Below, one piece after another: positions 51,257 to 63,918 of a stretch of DNA of 64,000 nt (position 1 is the first letter of the stretch; each line of letters begins with the position of its first letter). The position numbers and the translations under genes were made by a program. The notes under the pieces were generated by a model that had not been told where the DNA came from, made no database searches, and saw only the letters and a program-made list of their open reading frames with translations. The DNA lies in the NCBI GenBank assembly GCA_013399895.1, contig VXBA01000679.1, forward strand, positions 228,961 through 292,960, in the 5' to 3' direction. This DNA is from Serilophus lunatus. Its lineage: Eukaryota > Chordata > Aves > Passeriformes > Eurylaimidae.

Positions 51257-52298
51257 CAACTGGAGAAATAAAAAATTTTGAGCAATTAAATATTATTACC
51301 CAAATGTATCAGTAATTTAACTGTTATTGCTTACATAAGGCACCCAAACTTTCATTAAAATTTTTAAAGATCCCCTAAACTAGTTGAAAGTTATTATTCT
51401 TTGTAGAACTGACAAAATGCTCCTACAAGCATTTTTATATGTTCAAAGTATTTCCTGTATTTAAACGCTGAAATCTCTACAGATTCGTGTTCTCTGAAAT
51501 GTCACATTTAGCCACAGGACATTCCCAGAGCACTGGAGTATTATTGGCCATAAATTAGTATTTTTTACCCATCAGCTCCTCTATCGCCAGAAAATTATTT
51601 GGGATCAAACAGTGTTAACCACATTCTCTTGGTTTTTATTTCTTCACAAACCTACTCTTTGCAGAGCAGATAAATGAGTTGTTGGTTGAAAGAAGAATCA
51701 GAACATTTCTGCTCCAGGGAAAGAGTTAATGAGTTAAGATCAGTGAAGTGACGTCAATGTTTCAAAGTGATGTGAGTCTCTAAGTGGGACACGGTGTCAG
51801 CAAAGGCAGGATCTGTGCTGGGAGAGATGATGCAAAAGCCACACAGATAAACATTGCTCTGTTATGATAAAACATATCAATTACAAGATAAAAATGACTA
51901 TACTTGGTCTGATGAGATTTCATCAACCCTAACGTCCTATTTCTGATACAGCCTGGGAGTACAAGCCCTGGGAGTATTTTTGCATCGGGCTATCAATTGA
52001 TTATCTAAAGATTTCCTGGAATTTGCTTTAGTGTGAGTTCAATCATTAAGTTATTCCTAATTTGGGCAGTGCTGGTGTCCATCCTACAGCCCATGTTGTG
52101 GTCACTGTGCAGAGACAGGCCAAGTTGGCACATGAATGTCCAGAGATGTCAAGATACATCAACAAATAACATTAATATTGATGTTTTTGCCACTTGAACT
52201 CCTCAAAATGGCACTTGGAAACAACAGAGTCCTCAGTCTGCAACCTCTGTATAAAAAACTTAACAGCAGACATAGGGGAGGCTTCACTTCTCTGTGTG

Positions 52299-52563
52299 TC
52301 CAGGGCCAGGAGCCCAGGGAATGGGCTGGAGCTGTGTCAGGGCAGGGGCAGGGGGGAACTCAGGCCAAGGCTCTCCTTTGCCCAGAGGGGGGTTGGGCAC
52401 TGCCCAGGCTCCCCAGGGCAGTGGGCACAGCCCCAAGGCTGCCAGAGCTGCAGGAGGGGTGGGATGATCCTCTGGGGACAGGGGGGACTCTTGGGGATGG
52501 GCCTGTGCAGGGCCAGGATGATCCTTGTGAGTCCCTTCCAGCTCAGCATATCCTGGGATTCTG
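52299..52563 (+). mobile_element. CR1 LINE copy, GC-rich subfamily
   Basis: This is another close copy of the GC-rich block, from 'tccagggccaggagcccagg' to 'cagcatatcctgggattctg'. It lacks about fifteen bases after 'tgcagggccagga' that other copies have. It is antisense to FBLN2. Confidence 0.9.
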
Positions 52564-52704
52564 AGACTTGTTTGCCTCAACTGGGAAAATTAACCCCTTC
52601 ATGCAGATGGTCATTTGTAAAGCCAAATATTTCTAGAAAGTTATCTTAGAAGAACAGAAACTAACTTTTCCAATTAGTATCTATCTTCTAACTATTCCCA
52701 TCCC

Positions 52705-52840
52705 CAGAAGTGTTCATTGCCAGGCTGGACTGGTGTTGGAGCAGCATGGGATAGTGGAAGGTGTCCCTGCCTGAGGCAGGGAGTAGAATGAAGCTTAAAG
52801 GTCCCTTCCAACCCACACCAGTCTGGAATTCCATGATTCT
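52705..52840 (+). mobile_element. CR1 LINE 3'-end fragment
   Basis: The segment 'agaagtgttcattgccaggc', then 'gatagtggaaggtgtccctg' and 'aggtcccttccaacccacac', ends in 'ggaattccatgattct'. It is a diverged CR1 tail, antisense to FBLN2. Confidence 0.85.
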
Positions 52841-54031
52841 ACTTTTTAAAATCTTCAGATAGTGAGCTGAGTCAGAGGCAGCCAGATGGTGCCCAGGGTT
52901 GGATGGGTGCAGTCATCAGCTCTGCTCATTGGCACATCTCCCAGTGACAGCAGCAGGTTTTTGTCCTTGCCTTCAAGGGTCTGAGGCCACATATTTGAAA
53001 ACTTTTTTACATCATATATTTTTTTTAGACCTAATATTTACAGGTGGTTTTAAACCTTTAAAACAGGGACACAACTGAAATTTTAGAAGTAAAACAATTG
53101 AACCCCTGATCTCTTATTCCTTTAAATCTCAACAGATTCATATTTAAGATCTGGCTTTTTCATTTAAACTCAGCCTTAGATGTGCAGGTGCAACTCATTA
53201 ATGTATTGGATTTGCACCTACTTAGGCCAAGGCTGGAATTTTTTAATCTGTCTTTACTTCCCAGACAGTTGGTATGTGTCAGTTATGTCATGTCAGATCC
53301 CAGTGGGGGGGATTTCAATCTCCCACTGACTTCAGAAAGGTGTAATGATACAAAGTTTGATAAAAGTGATTATGCCAAACTTTTTCAGTGCTGTAAAAGT
53401 TGGGATCATTCCTTGAGAATGTGAGTCTGGGGTAACTTTGCCTTCATCCCTCCCTGAGGCCTGTTTCAGACTAGGGGGAAGGGAATGGGATGAAGTGCAT
53501 AGTGGAATACTGAGTCCATGTTTCCCTGCACCCATTCTCCTTCTCTTGCCTTCTGGAACCCACTTCAGAGCAGAACCTGCTGACACCAACAGCATTGTCA
53601 GGAGAGTGCTGCCCCTCCAGCTGAACACAGGGCCCAAAACCTGAGGGTGTTCAAATTGGACAATAAACATCCCATTTAATGAAACAATTAACAATTAATC
53701 ACTGCATTTAGCACTTGCCAAAGGCAAGCCAAGCTCTGCCCTTCTACTCATCTGCAACTCCACAGATGTGTAGAAACAGGGAAACAAAAATTTCCTCTGC
53801 TCACACAAGAGAGGAAAAAACTTAAAAGGCTTTTGATAAGAAATCATTTTGGGGAAATGGAGGGGGAAACCCTTCTTTCTAATCTTCCATGACACATTGC
53901 CAGTCTACCAATAATTTAGACAAGGAATGAAACAGTTCCCAGTCTCCTAGACATCCCAGGAATTATATTTGGGTTCTTCTCAAGGGCTGCTCTCTCTGTG
54001 AATTGGAAATGTTGGGGTTTGCCTTACGTAC

Positions 54032-54143
54032 CTGCAAATATCACCATCCATTCCACTTACAGGGATTTCTGTGCACTCCCCATTGTCTATTGCCCACTGT
54101 TGTCCAGCTCCACAGCAGCTCTCAATCAATTCCTTCGTGGAAC
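54032..54143 (-). CDS. FBLN2: FBLN2 exon: first anaphylatoxin-like unit
   Basis: This 112-base exon begins after a TTTTCTACAG acceptor and ends at CAG|GTACGTAAG. It enters in phase 1 and leaves in phase 2. It encodes 36 whole codons starting STKELIESCCGAGQQWAIDN, with a CC pair and two later cysteines. This matches the start of the anaphylatoxin-like region of fibulin-2, which follows the cysteine-free N-terminal domain in mammals. The exon is too short for the open-frame search, so it was found by translating between splice signals. It is the most 5' FBLN2 exon I can support in the window. Confidence 0.93.
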
Positions 54144-57100
54144 CTGTAGAAAACATACATCCAGAATTTTTTTGTATGGAATGGATTGCTTTTAGGTCTG
54201 TTTTCTTAACTGAGACCTTTATAATAACAACAGTTCAGGCCTTTTTTTGTTTTCCTTTGTTTCCACATTTCATGGGTTATGTGCAAAAAAAGAAATAGGC
54301 AACTGGTACCTGAAGCATCTTGGCATAATCAATCCCCTGGCGATGCCTTTCAGGGAAGAACAGCAGAAGGAAACTAGAGTTTTAAATACAATGGAAGTCA
54401 TAAACTCATTTGACGAAAACTCCACATTTGACAGGAACAAAAAACTGTGCAAATCATCTTGGCCACTTAATGCAAGTTGATTTAATGAGTTGTAACAGTG
54501 CCCTCACTACCACAGGCTGGGTTAGCTAAGAGTGTCCAGCCTTTGAGGGCACAGCTGGTTTAAAACTGTAATGAAAAGGGTTTGAGAAACATAACTCTGC
54601 TTCTGCTAATGAGCTCCTGTAAAACGCATGGACATGCAGAATGCTGCACTATTTTCCACGTTTTTCCCTGTGGATTTCCACCTAAGAAGTGAATTTGCAG
54701 GTTACAGCAAAATATGACTTCATTTGCAATATCCCACATATCTGCCGAATGGAACAGACTCAGGGCACATCACACTGGGCAGAAACAGTATTTTTGGGAG
54801 GCTGTACAGCAGTTACCTTCCTGGTGGGACACCTGCCATGCTGCTGGGCTGCAAACACCAGGCACTGACATAAAGCAGCTGAAGGGATGTCAGAGGCCAG
54901 GATCAGCTCCCTGGCGCAGCTGGCAAGGGCTGGGCTGGGCTGTGCCATGAGGAACATCCCTCCTGCACTGCCCATGTTTGGGAGCACTTACATGGACACC
55001 AGGAAAGAAAATGATTCAGAGATGCTTTTTAGAGAGACAGGAGGTGCATTACAAGTGCCTGGGGGCTGTGATTTTGATCTGCCTGTCCATGCACACAATA
55101 AAGATGGGATATCAAACCACAGGGGTCTGCACTCTCCCATGTGGAGCTGCACCTGCTCTCTCTCTTTGCTCATCAGAAGTGCTCCAGCTCCTCTTAAAGC
55201 CACTTATATGGACATAAGGAACATTTTGTACATTTTGTTCATATTTCCAAGCCAGTCTCTGGCATGGTTTGGTGCTACCATTAAAAGGAAAGCTGAGCTG
55301 TGGATGTGTGGGTGCAATGGACCTTGGGCAGCCCCATATCTGAGCATTCCCTGCCCAGCACCCAACACCCCACATGTAGGATTAGGTATTTTCAAGAACC
55401 CACAGCCAGTGTTTAGATAAATCCCTTGTGAATCACTTCTGTTTGCAGCAGGACAGGGGAAACTCTGTCTCCGCAAGGATTTTAGGAAAAATGCCATTGC
55501 TGCTGAAGGTGCAACACCCTCCTGACGGGACCTGGCAACAACACTTAACAGTTGGGAGCCAAGCTCTGCTGGTCTGGCCCGGCAGAGTTTTGACCTGTCA
55601 GAGAACTGCATTCAGGTGGGCAGGACTCTGCAGTCACCCTCTGCAGAGGGATTTGATGACCAAAATCCTTTGTGTCCTCCCACATTATCCATCCTCCGAC
55701 ATTGCCCCATCAGTGCTCCCACACAAGGGCACCAGGACAAACTGGCCTTCAGTCCATGCAGTGCTTCTATCTTCCACAGCACGTTAACAATGGTAAAATA
55801 TATTTGAGCCCTGAAAGCTGTACTAGGTGTCAGAGTTGCTCTGTGGCATGAGAACATCGATTTTTGCAGTTAAACTGTGAGGAAATACACCCAGTACTGG
55901 GTAATTACAAAACAATGCTATAAACCAGGTTTTTAACAAAGTTTTAATTCACTCCCTTGGTGAAAACTCCATTCATTTTGCCAAATGCTGAAATACATTT
56001 GTTGCTCTTGCTAGAACATGAGAATAGAGCAGAATTTACTTATCTATATTGCAGTAATCCACATGATTTATAATGCAAATAAAAGTGAGTTACTCATTCC
56101 TCACTAAAGACTCAGTATCAGATTGCTCTGCTGAAGTGCCACACCATTAAATGGTCATATTTGCCTTTTGTTGTGTTCTTATGAATAATTAAATCCTGAA
56201 TGAAGTTATAATAAAATGAACAAACGAATGCACTTTATCTTAATCAGGAATTTAAAAAACTAGAATAATTTATAATAGGACTCAGAGTCATTAGCACGGA
56301 TTTATGAGATTTTAGTTCTCCATTAGCAAGAACAAGTACATATACCTAGATACAGGCATAGGACTGAAGATCACAGAGCTTCTACACTGGATGGAGACTT
56401 TCAGCTCTATGTGTAACAGAATTTGAAATACTGAAACATTCAAACAGAGCTTTGTTTATTTGAGGCTTCCACAATATTAGCAGATTTAGAAGCAGAGTTG
56501 CATCTGCTCATGGAAAACAAAGTCGTTTTATTTGAGAACTCCATAATCCTCAGGTTTTTTATACTGTGTGAATCTTTGGTATTTCACAGAGTCATTCCAC
56601 AAGACACCTGTTAATGGATAATTTGCTATTTATAGACTTCTTCAGTAGAGAAAAAAAAGTCATTTCTGTCAGGCTGTACCACAGAACAGCAGCACTTTCC
56701 CTCACTGGTTTGCAATTCAGGAACGCATTCCTGCAATTATCACTTTGAAGAGATGAACTAAAGGACACTTTGGCCTAATCTCAAAAATTCCTGTATTGTC
56801 TTTTAAAGACATGCAGAAGTTAATTCAAATCTGTAGAAAAACATTTTCCCCTTTAGAAAATTTTAACTCTTCCCTGACTGTGCTGTAAAGTTGTCTCAGT
56901 GCCTGATTCAATCAATGGGCTCCCACAACTTGGGGACACATCCAAGTTTTCCATTGTCACACGATACCCATAGAGGTCTTACATGCTCTATCCAGGAATT
57001 TCAGCCTTCAGCCACAAAAATCTGCTGTGGGTTTAAAAATGTGTGTATTTTGAAAACCTTAGCTGAAGCTCAACCATCCCACTGAGGAAAACACACAGTT

Positions 57101-57611
57101 AAAGGCTACTAAATTATTTCCCCCACTGACACAGTGAACCGTAAGTTTGTTGGAGCAGCAAAGGAGACAAAGGGGATTCTCAAAAACCTTCCTCCCCTTT
57201 CCCAACCCAGTGCTCACAAATTATGTTTTGAGAGTGATAAACTCTAGAAGCTCTAGAAGGTCAAGAAGGGATAGAATGTCTCAGTTTCTTGCCAGAGCTT
57301 TTCTGACAGTGAAGTTTCCCTGATTTCAGCTTCACCTGAGTTTCCACTGGGACCATTTCAGTGTTTGACACCTCCAATTTCAGTTCTGTTGCTTCCTCCC
57401 ATTCTCACTTCGGGTTTGCAGCTCTGCAGAACATTTGCATCGATTAATAATTCCTATTATGCAAATTCTTGGAGCAAACACATTGACTGGCTGACTGAGC
57501 TGTCAGGCAGCTTTACCCACCATTCCCCTGCTCTGTTTCTTTTGTCTAAGTAGAACAGACAGACAAACCTTAAAAATTCAGCACTTCCTCACTGGGGGAG
57601 GTAAAATACTG

Positions 57612-57781
57612 GGCACTGGTTTCCCAGAAAAGTGGTAGATGCTCCATCCCTGGAAGTGACCAAGACCAGGATGGAGCAACCTGGGATAGTGGGAGGTGTC
57701 CCTGCCCATGGCAGGGGTGAGACTGGATGAGATTTAAGGGTCTCTTCCCACCCAAACTATCCCACAAGTCCATGATTCCTG
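57612..57781 (+). mobile_element. CR1 LINE 3'-end fragment
   Basis: The stretch 'gggcactggtttcccagaaa', then 'atgctccatccctggaagtg', 'gggaggtgtccctgcccatg' and 'aagtccatgattcctg', is a CR1 3' end on the plus strand, moderately diverged. Confidence 0.87.
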
Positions 57782-58689
57782 ACATGATGGGAGCAGTGGG
57801 CACTGACCCCTCACATTAACCAACCCATCCAAGCCTCCCAGCAACGAGTGGCAAATGAAGGGTTAAATTTGGCCACTAGATTTAACAGTACCATGATTTC
57901 ATTTAGTTAAATTAAACTATTACTTTCCTTTCAGCTCAAGTTATTATATGAGCCATGACACATTCAGAAGTCTTAGACAGTAGTTTTTATCCAAAGAGAC
58001 CCATATAAGGCTGACATAGTGCAGGGACCTGGATAGAACCACCTGGTGCAAGAGAGAGGTATAAAGTTCAAAACTTATATTAATCCCCAGTAAGATTTTA
58101 CCTGTTAGCCAGGGAAAGTCAGTGCACCTCATTCCAGAGGGAGCATGAATCACCAGGAAGATTAACATGTCAGGGGCAGGGAGATGTCAGCCCCAGGCAG
58201 CTCCATCTCTTCAGTGCTGGCTTTAATTTCAGCTGTTAAATCAGTGCTCACATGTGAGAGACAAAGCTCATGCCCCAAAACTGAGCTGAGTTCTTGCTCT
58301 TATGATGAAACATCCTATTCCACTCCTACACCTGAGGAAGATAGTTTATCTTCCCCAAAACATCCACTTGGAGGGGCAGGGAAGGGGAGATTAAAAACCA
58401 ACAAACAGCACAGGATCTTGCAAGGATATGAGTTTGTGCAGTAAGATTAATCTTGATGTGGAAACTCAGAGATGAGGCACTCCATTAGGGCACAATCTTC
58501 CTTTTGAGGATCTCATTGCTCATCCACAAGAGAAGTTGACAGCTGTGACTCTCGAGCTGGAATATTATTTTGAAAAAAAACAACTGCACAAAACACTCGA
58601 GTCCAGAGCTGGAATAAATCACCCAACCCATGGAGCCCACCAGGGTGGCCCCACAGCCCAGCTCCACCTGTGGGAAGGGCCCTTGACAT

Positions 58690-59211
58690 CAGTCACCTGG
58701 AATATTGGGTGTAGTTTTGGGCACAGCAATGTAAGAAAAATATTGAGCCATTCGAGGGTGTCCAAAGGAGGCAAGGAAGATGGGGAAGGGCCTGGAGGGG
58801 AAGGGTGTGAGGAGCAGCTGAGGGCACTGGGTGTGTTCAGGGGGAGAAGAGGAGACTGAGGGGAGACCTCCTTGCAGGGACAACTTGGTGGGGAGGGGCA
58901 GAGGAGGGGCAGGGCCTGAGCTCTGCTCTGGGGGGACCAGGGCCAGGAGCCCAGGGAATGGGCTGGAGCTGTGTCAGGGCAGGGGCAGGGGGGATCTCAG
59001 GCCAAGGCTCTCCTTTGCCCAGAGGGGGGTTGGGCACTGCCCAGGCTCCCCAGGGCAGTGGGCACAGCCCCAAGGCTGCCAGAGCTGCAGGAGGGGTGGG
59101 ATGATCCTCTGGGGACAGGGGGGACTCTTGGGGATGGGCCTGTGCAGGGCCAGGAGTTGGATGGATGGTCCTTGAGGGTCCCTTCCCACTCAGCATATTC
59201 TGGGATTCTGT
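58690..59211 (+). mobile_element. CR1 LINE copy, GC-rich subfamily
   Basis: It starts near 'agtcacctggaatattgggt', carries the full GC-rich block and ends at 'cagcatattctgggattctg'. It is very similar to the copy at 49404-49931 and to the inverted copy at 7775-8300. Confidence 0.9.
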
Positions 59212-60068
59212 TTAAGGAATGATAGGAGACACCAGCACCTTCTCACACCGTAGAACAAAGCTATTGTTTGGTGTAGAAGCTGATCCAGAGGTGCAGTTTG
59301 CTTTCACCTGCTGCAAACACCCTCACCCACCAGAAATGAGTGGAGAAAGCAGAGAAAGAGCAGAACAGGAGCAGTTTCCAACACTTCCCATAAGCACACG
59401 CAGTGAAGGAAGGGATCAAAGCAAGGTGCTGCTTTTCCTGTGTAGTCAGGGCTCATGACTTGTTTCCCACTCCCTGATTAAAAAAACCATACAACAGACA
59501 CACCTTGAAAATGTTTCTAGATTTATACATTTTTATCTTCCTTTTTAAAGGAAGGGGATGCAGACCTGCAATGCACACAGTACATGCATTTCACAAGAAC
59601 TGTTTGCTCACACTGGAGTAAAAGGTATAGTATTTCCTTATTAAATACCTGCTCGAGAACATAAAGCCATATATGAAAAAAATGAAGAACCTCCCAGAAC
59701 AACTTGAGGGAATTCTTCAAATATTGAAAAATAACTGTTTCCATTGAGTCTTTTTTCTGCTGCAATCTCTTCATCATTTAAAGCTTTAATAAATAAATAA
59801 CAAAGTACTGGAGCTTTATCCCTTAATAGGTTGTCATTTCTTATCAACAGTCTGAGAGGCTTTATTAAATTCCCTCATTGGATTTCACCATTTAGGTGTG
59901 CAGAGTAACATGTTCTTAACTTGATTTATCTGAGCCTGGCTAGGAAGACATTTTAATGAGTAAGTTAAAGAGGAGAAGAACATTTATCTTGGCAAAGACA
60001 GGGGAGGGGAGAATGGCAACACAGCCCCAAAGCCAGCTGCTTTCACTCCAAACTGAGCTATCACTTAC

Positions 60069-60191
60069 GTCAGTAGGGCTGCTTAAGCTCTCCCCAGGAC
60101 CTGTTCCCAGAGAAATGACAGAGGGTTTACTCTGTGCAGGTTCCTGCAGGCTCCTCAAAGTGTTCAGGAGCATGTTTGACTCTAAATCTTG
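60069..60191 (-). other. Exon-like segment of unknown status
   Basis: On the minus strand, a pyrimidine-rich acceptor (CTCTCCTTTCAG) is followed by 123 bases with one open frame and then a strong donor (GAC|GTAAGT). The frame gives 41 codons, starting QDLESNMLLNTLRSLQEPAQ and ending in a Ser/Pro/Gly/Glu-rich, cysteine-free stretch. That composition is reminiscent of the cysteine-free N-terminal domain of fibulin-2. However, it is phase 0 at both ends, while the next FBLN2 exon (54143) needs phase 1, and direct joining meets a stop. It could be a cryptic or rarely used exon, part of another transcript, or chance. Confidence 0.25.
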
Positions 60192-62344
60192 CTGAAAGGA
60201 GAGCAGTGCTCCAGGGTTTCCATGACCAACCCCCCCACCCCGTTAGCTCAGTGCTGGGAATGGGGCTTTAACCACATCAACTCCTTAGACTTTGAGGCTC
60301 CTCTCCTTGGCAATGACCAAAAAGCAGATGGCAGGAGAAATACAGGCTGAGTTGAGCAATCAGCATCTCATGGCCTTAATCCATCCTTCTCTCTTCTTTT
60401 CCACCATCCTGTTGGACTCACTCTCCCATTCCATCACCACAGCAGTGTCACACTTGCAGCAACCTGCCTTCATTTTAAACTTCATACAGCAGTGTTTTGC
60501 TGTTCTCTCCTGCATTCTCTGAAGTCACCTGCATCTCTTTGGGAATCCATCCCACCATCCACCCATTCCTGTTATATTGCCTTCACTCCTTGGGAGGCAT
60601 CTGCTTTCCATTTCAACCTGAAAACGTTCTGTTTCCTACATTATTCTTTTTTCATAAATTCCTTATGCTGGCTTGCTTGGCAAAACGCAGAGCATTGTGT
60701 CTGCCCAAAGGCACAATGAAAAACTGGAAAACCCAAAGAGAACGTTCTCATTTTACTACACTGGACAATAGAGACACACATCAACATAGCCCCAGCCAGG
60801 GTTGTTTGGCAGGTTTTGTCCAAAGTGTGAATGAATAGCAACTTTATATTCCCTCTGGCTTTAGTTCTGGATAATCCCTGTAAGTGAAAGCTTGTATTAC
60901 CTGTGCCAGAGGTCAGATAATTTAGACCATGTTTGGTCTTCAGTGTTTCCATGACAGCATCCTNGTGTGTGCAGGGAGGAACAACTAAATTAAATCTTTA
61001 CCATTTTTCACCAGCTAAGAACCCAAGCAATTCCTCTTCTTGCCTTGTAAAAATGTGGCTCATTTTGCTGTATCCCTCTGTCCCTGAGTCTGAAGCACAG
61101 CAGTTCCTACACAATCATCCTTCTATTGGATACAATAATAACTCAGAGCAGTCAGAATGTTTCTTGCCCTTCAGCATAGTCTTGGCTGTGTTTTCCCCCT
61201 CAAGTTTCCTTCCCCAGATATTGCACAGAGTATATTTATGCTGGCTGTTAACTTTCAAAAGAGCTGAGGCTTTGGAAAGCCTGGTTCCGATTATCCTTGT
61301 AATTCCTGTCTGAAGAATTTTATCTTGGGGCAGAGCATGCTCTCTGCATGCTCCCTTCTGTGGCTAGGTAGGTTCCTTCCTTCAAAGCATTTCCACCAGC
61401 CCTGTTTAATTTGAAAGTTAAAACTCAGAGGGATAGTGTTTATCAGGAATGTAGTCAGGGACTGCCTGTCAGAGCATTTGAGAAAATTAGGCAGGAGCAC
61501 TGAATCTGCTGTAACTCAAACGTGTAGTAAGCCAAGCACTTTCAGTATGTTCTTAACCAGCTACAAATTGAGCTGAGGCTGTAATGGTAATTAAATTACA
61601 GAAATAATACTCCTTTTTCTTAAAAAAATATAAAGGCAAACAACAAAGAGGCAAATAGAGGTTTGTGTTAAGCCTGCACTTGGCTCTTGTGCTCCCCCTA
61701 CCTCTGTGTGTTTATCTACAGGAAAAAGTGCATTAATTTCACTATGTAACTATTCAAACCACGCACTGCAGTGGCTGGGACAACCAACCATTAACACATG
61801 TTGTTGTTTTGAAATTTAAGAGAGTAGCAGAGAAAAAGGTCTTTGTTTTGGACAGGGAACGTTGATCAAGGACAAGCCAAGCTACTGTGCCAGTTTAGAG
61901 TTCAATTGCTTAAAAACACTAGACACACTTTAATCATGCCATCCATATAAATACAAGATTTGATCTCATACCGATCACCCAGAGATTGTATTGTTATCCA
62001 AAGTCCCAAAGGAGGATTGTACCTTTGCATCTGAACAGTATCTGATTCCCTGGGGCACAGGTCACACACCCCGGAGCCAACCCAGGATGGAGAACTGGTT
62101 ATAAACACCCACATGAAGCCAACCCTAAAGTTCAAATATCTCTCAGGTTGCTGTTATGAGCTTTTAGGCACTTGAGTTTTGCAGTTTTGGTATCTGAAAA
62201 CAAAAATCCCCAGCAGCTGCCCCAACGCTCAATCGTCTTGCACCAGCGCAACACACAGAGCACAGGCTAAAAATACACCCCCTTAGCTGCTCTCCAGGAG
62301 AGCCCATGCAGAAACTGTTCACAGAAAAACTCTCGAATCAATTC

Positions 62345-62355
62345 GGGGGGGGGGG
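62345..62355. repeat. Poly(G) run
   Basis: Eleven G residues follow each other. A similar nine-base run occurs at 43870-43878. Both are places where read errors are likely. Confidence 0.85.
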
Positions 62356-63918
62356 ACAAAAAGCCAACACTTTCTTTTTCCTCATGCCCAATTCGTGCAA
62401 AGTAGAAAACCGGTGAAATTCATCAGAGGAGTTATTCACTGTGAATTGAGGGCTCATCTCTATTCAGAACATTACCAACCAAACTGGGCAGATTCACTCA
62501 CTGACTCATCCCCAGCTGCTCGTGTCAGCTTGTTTTCTCTGCTCCATTGCTCAAAACAGCTTTCAAAGTACCTCCACAGGGTATGGCAGCAGCAGCAGCC
62601 CTGGCTAGTCTTGCATACCTTGGAAAGGTGGGAGAGATAACAGGACACAGCAACATCAGTGACCCGAACACGCCCCAGGAGCCCCAGAGCTCCTGGTGAA
62701 GTATGTGCCCTCCAGCCCTCTTTGGGCTGAGGATTGTTGACCAAAAAATGCTGAATATCAGAGGAAGGAACCTCTGAGTTCATTATGTTTCTAATTAGTG
62801 CTTAGGGATGCTTAAACCAAACAGAAAAGTTGTTGTAGGGCTCCATCCCTTATCTGGGAATCTTCCTGCAATCCCCGCTAGTCCTTGTCAGGTTTATAAT
62901 CATAAATTACAATGGTTCTTTATTTTATGATGGCCTGAAGAGCTCTCTCATTTCCTCAGGCTTTTCTTTATGAAGTTCTGCAATCAGGGTTTGGGCAAGA
63001 ATTTCAGCAGCAATGATTGTGGCCCAGGGCATTTCCTGGATTAATGACTGACTGGAAGAAATGATGGCCCTAGGATCTGCCTTAATCCAGTAATCTCAGA
63101 GGTTTAAATTCTGCAGGATGCTCCCACTGCCAGAGCAGTTGTTGCGAAGGAATTTCAGTGGGATACTTAAGTCAGCAGCAACCAAACAAACTTCCTTTTA
63201 TCCCTCACAAAAGTAGGGGCAACTATTAATTTGAATGGGCTGATAATGATGTTTAGATTGTTCCAGAGGAATTTAGCAGCCCTAGCAGGAAGCACAGCAG
63301 GAAACCTCTCCTAGGCCACAGTTTGCCACAGAACCACAGCTCTTTGGAAACAAGGGGTTTTCAGTTCCCTCAGAAAGTAACGATTTGGGGTAGAAATTAG
63401 GGAAATGGAGTTTTTAACTCCTAAATGAAGGGCCTGGTTTGATGCTGTTGCTGTGGTTTCACACAGGAGGTGTCGGGTGACTCATTTTGCTCATTCACAC
63501 TTCAGACTGCCTCCAGCTCAGATTGGAGGTGCAGCTCAGTGTAAAACCACTGGAGCCTTGGCCATGACTACAACAGAGAAATACAATGACATGGACTCTT
63601 TAATTCCCTAAGAAATCCCTGTCAAAAATCTACAGCCCTCAGATCACACAGAATTCCCGTGTTTTGTTTCAACTGTTTTCCTAATTAAACGTATCAAGCC
63701 ACTCTGGTATGTGTTCATCAAGATAAATGACACTACTGTACTCCTGCTAGCACTGCTGCTGAAGTCACCTTCGCACATTTGCAAAATATTGTAAACTATG
63801 GCAGGAGTGGCTGTTTTCACCCAAAGCTGGGGCTTGACGACCCTGTGCCCATGGAGGCCTGTGGGCCCTGCCTCCTCCTTTATGAAAAACTACAGCACAG
63901 AGCCCTTGAATATAGTTT

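Larger units (their letters stand above)
49352..54031 (-). other. FBLN2 intron, 4.7 kb, rich in CR1
   Basis: The intron between the first two anaphylatoxin-like exons carries five CR1 pieces (49404, 49965, 51215, 52299, 52705), the densest cluster in the window. Confidence 0.9.
19006..54143 (-). other. FBLN2: FBLN2 gene, 3' part (16 coding exons plus 3' UTR)
   Basis: This span is the part of the fibulin-2 gene that lies in the window. Fibulin-2 is a secreted matrix glycoprotein that binds fibronectin, fibrillin, nidogen and other basement-membrane and elastic-fibre partners. What I see is sixteen exons with GT-AG junctions and matching phases, giving about 795 residues. The order is three anaphylatoxin-like units, one EGF with a leading linker, a linker exon, ten more EGF modules and the fibulin C-terminal domain. 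Fibulin-1 also has three anaphylatoxin-like units, but its C-terminal sequence differs and it has fewer EGF modules. The last exon and the linker arrangement match fibulin-2. The first exon here opens in phase 1, so an upstream exon must supply the N-terminal domains; I did not find it before 64000. Confidence 0.96.

Noticed and set aside
54816..54890. A possible minus-strand exon ending at GGAAG|GTAACT, in a phase that could join the exon at 54143.
   Set aside because: The candidate acceptors are ordinary, the encoded stretch is about 20 residues without likeness to fibulin-2, and it does not connect in phase to the segment at 60069-60191.
60964..60964. An undetermined base (n).
   Set aside because: A single unresolved base in intron-like sequence. 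It affects no call.
62472..62783. A minus-strand frame with a run of four cysteines, considered as part of the FBLN2 N-terminal domain.
   Set aside because: The cysteine run comes from a GCA-rich repeat, and the spacing does not fit the fibulin-2 cysteine-rich region. No donor in a usable phase was found.
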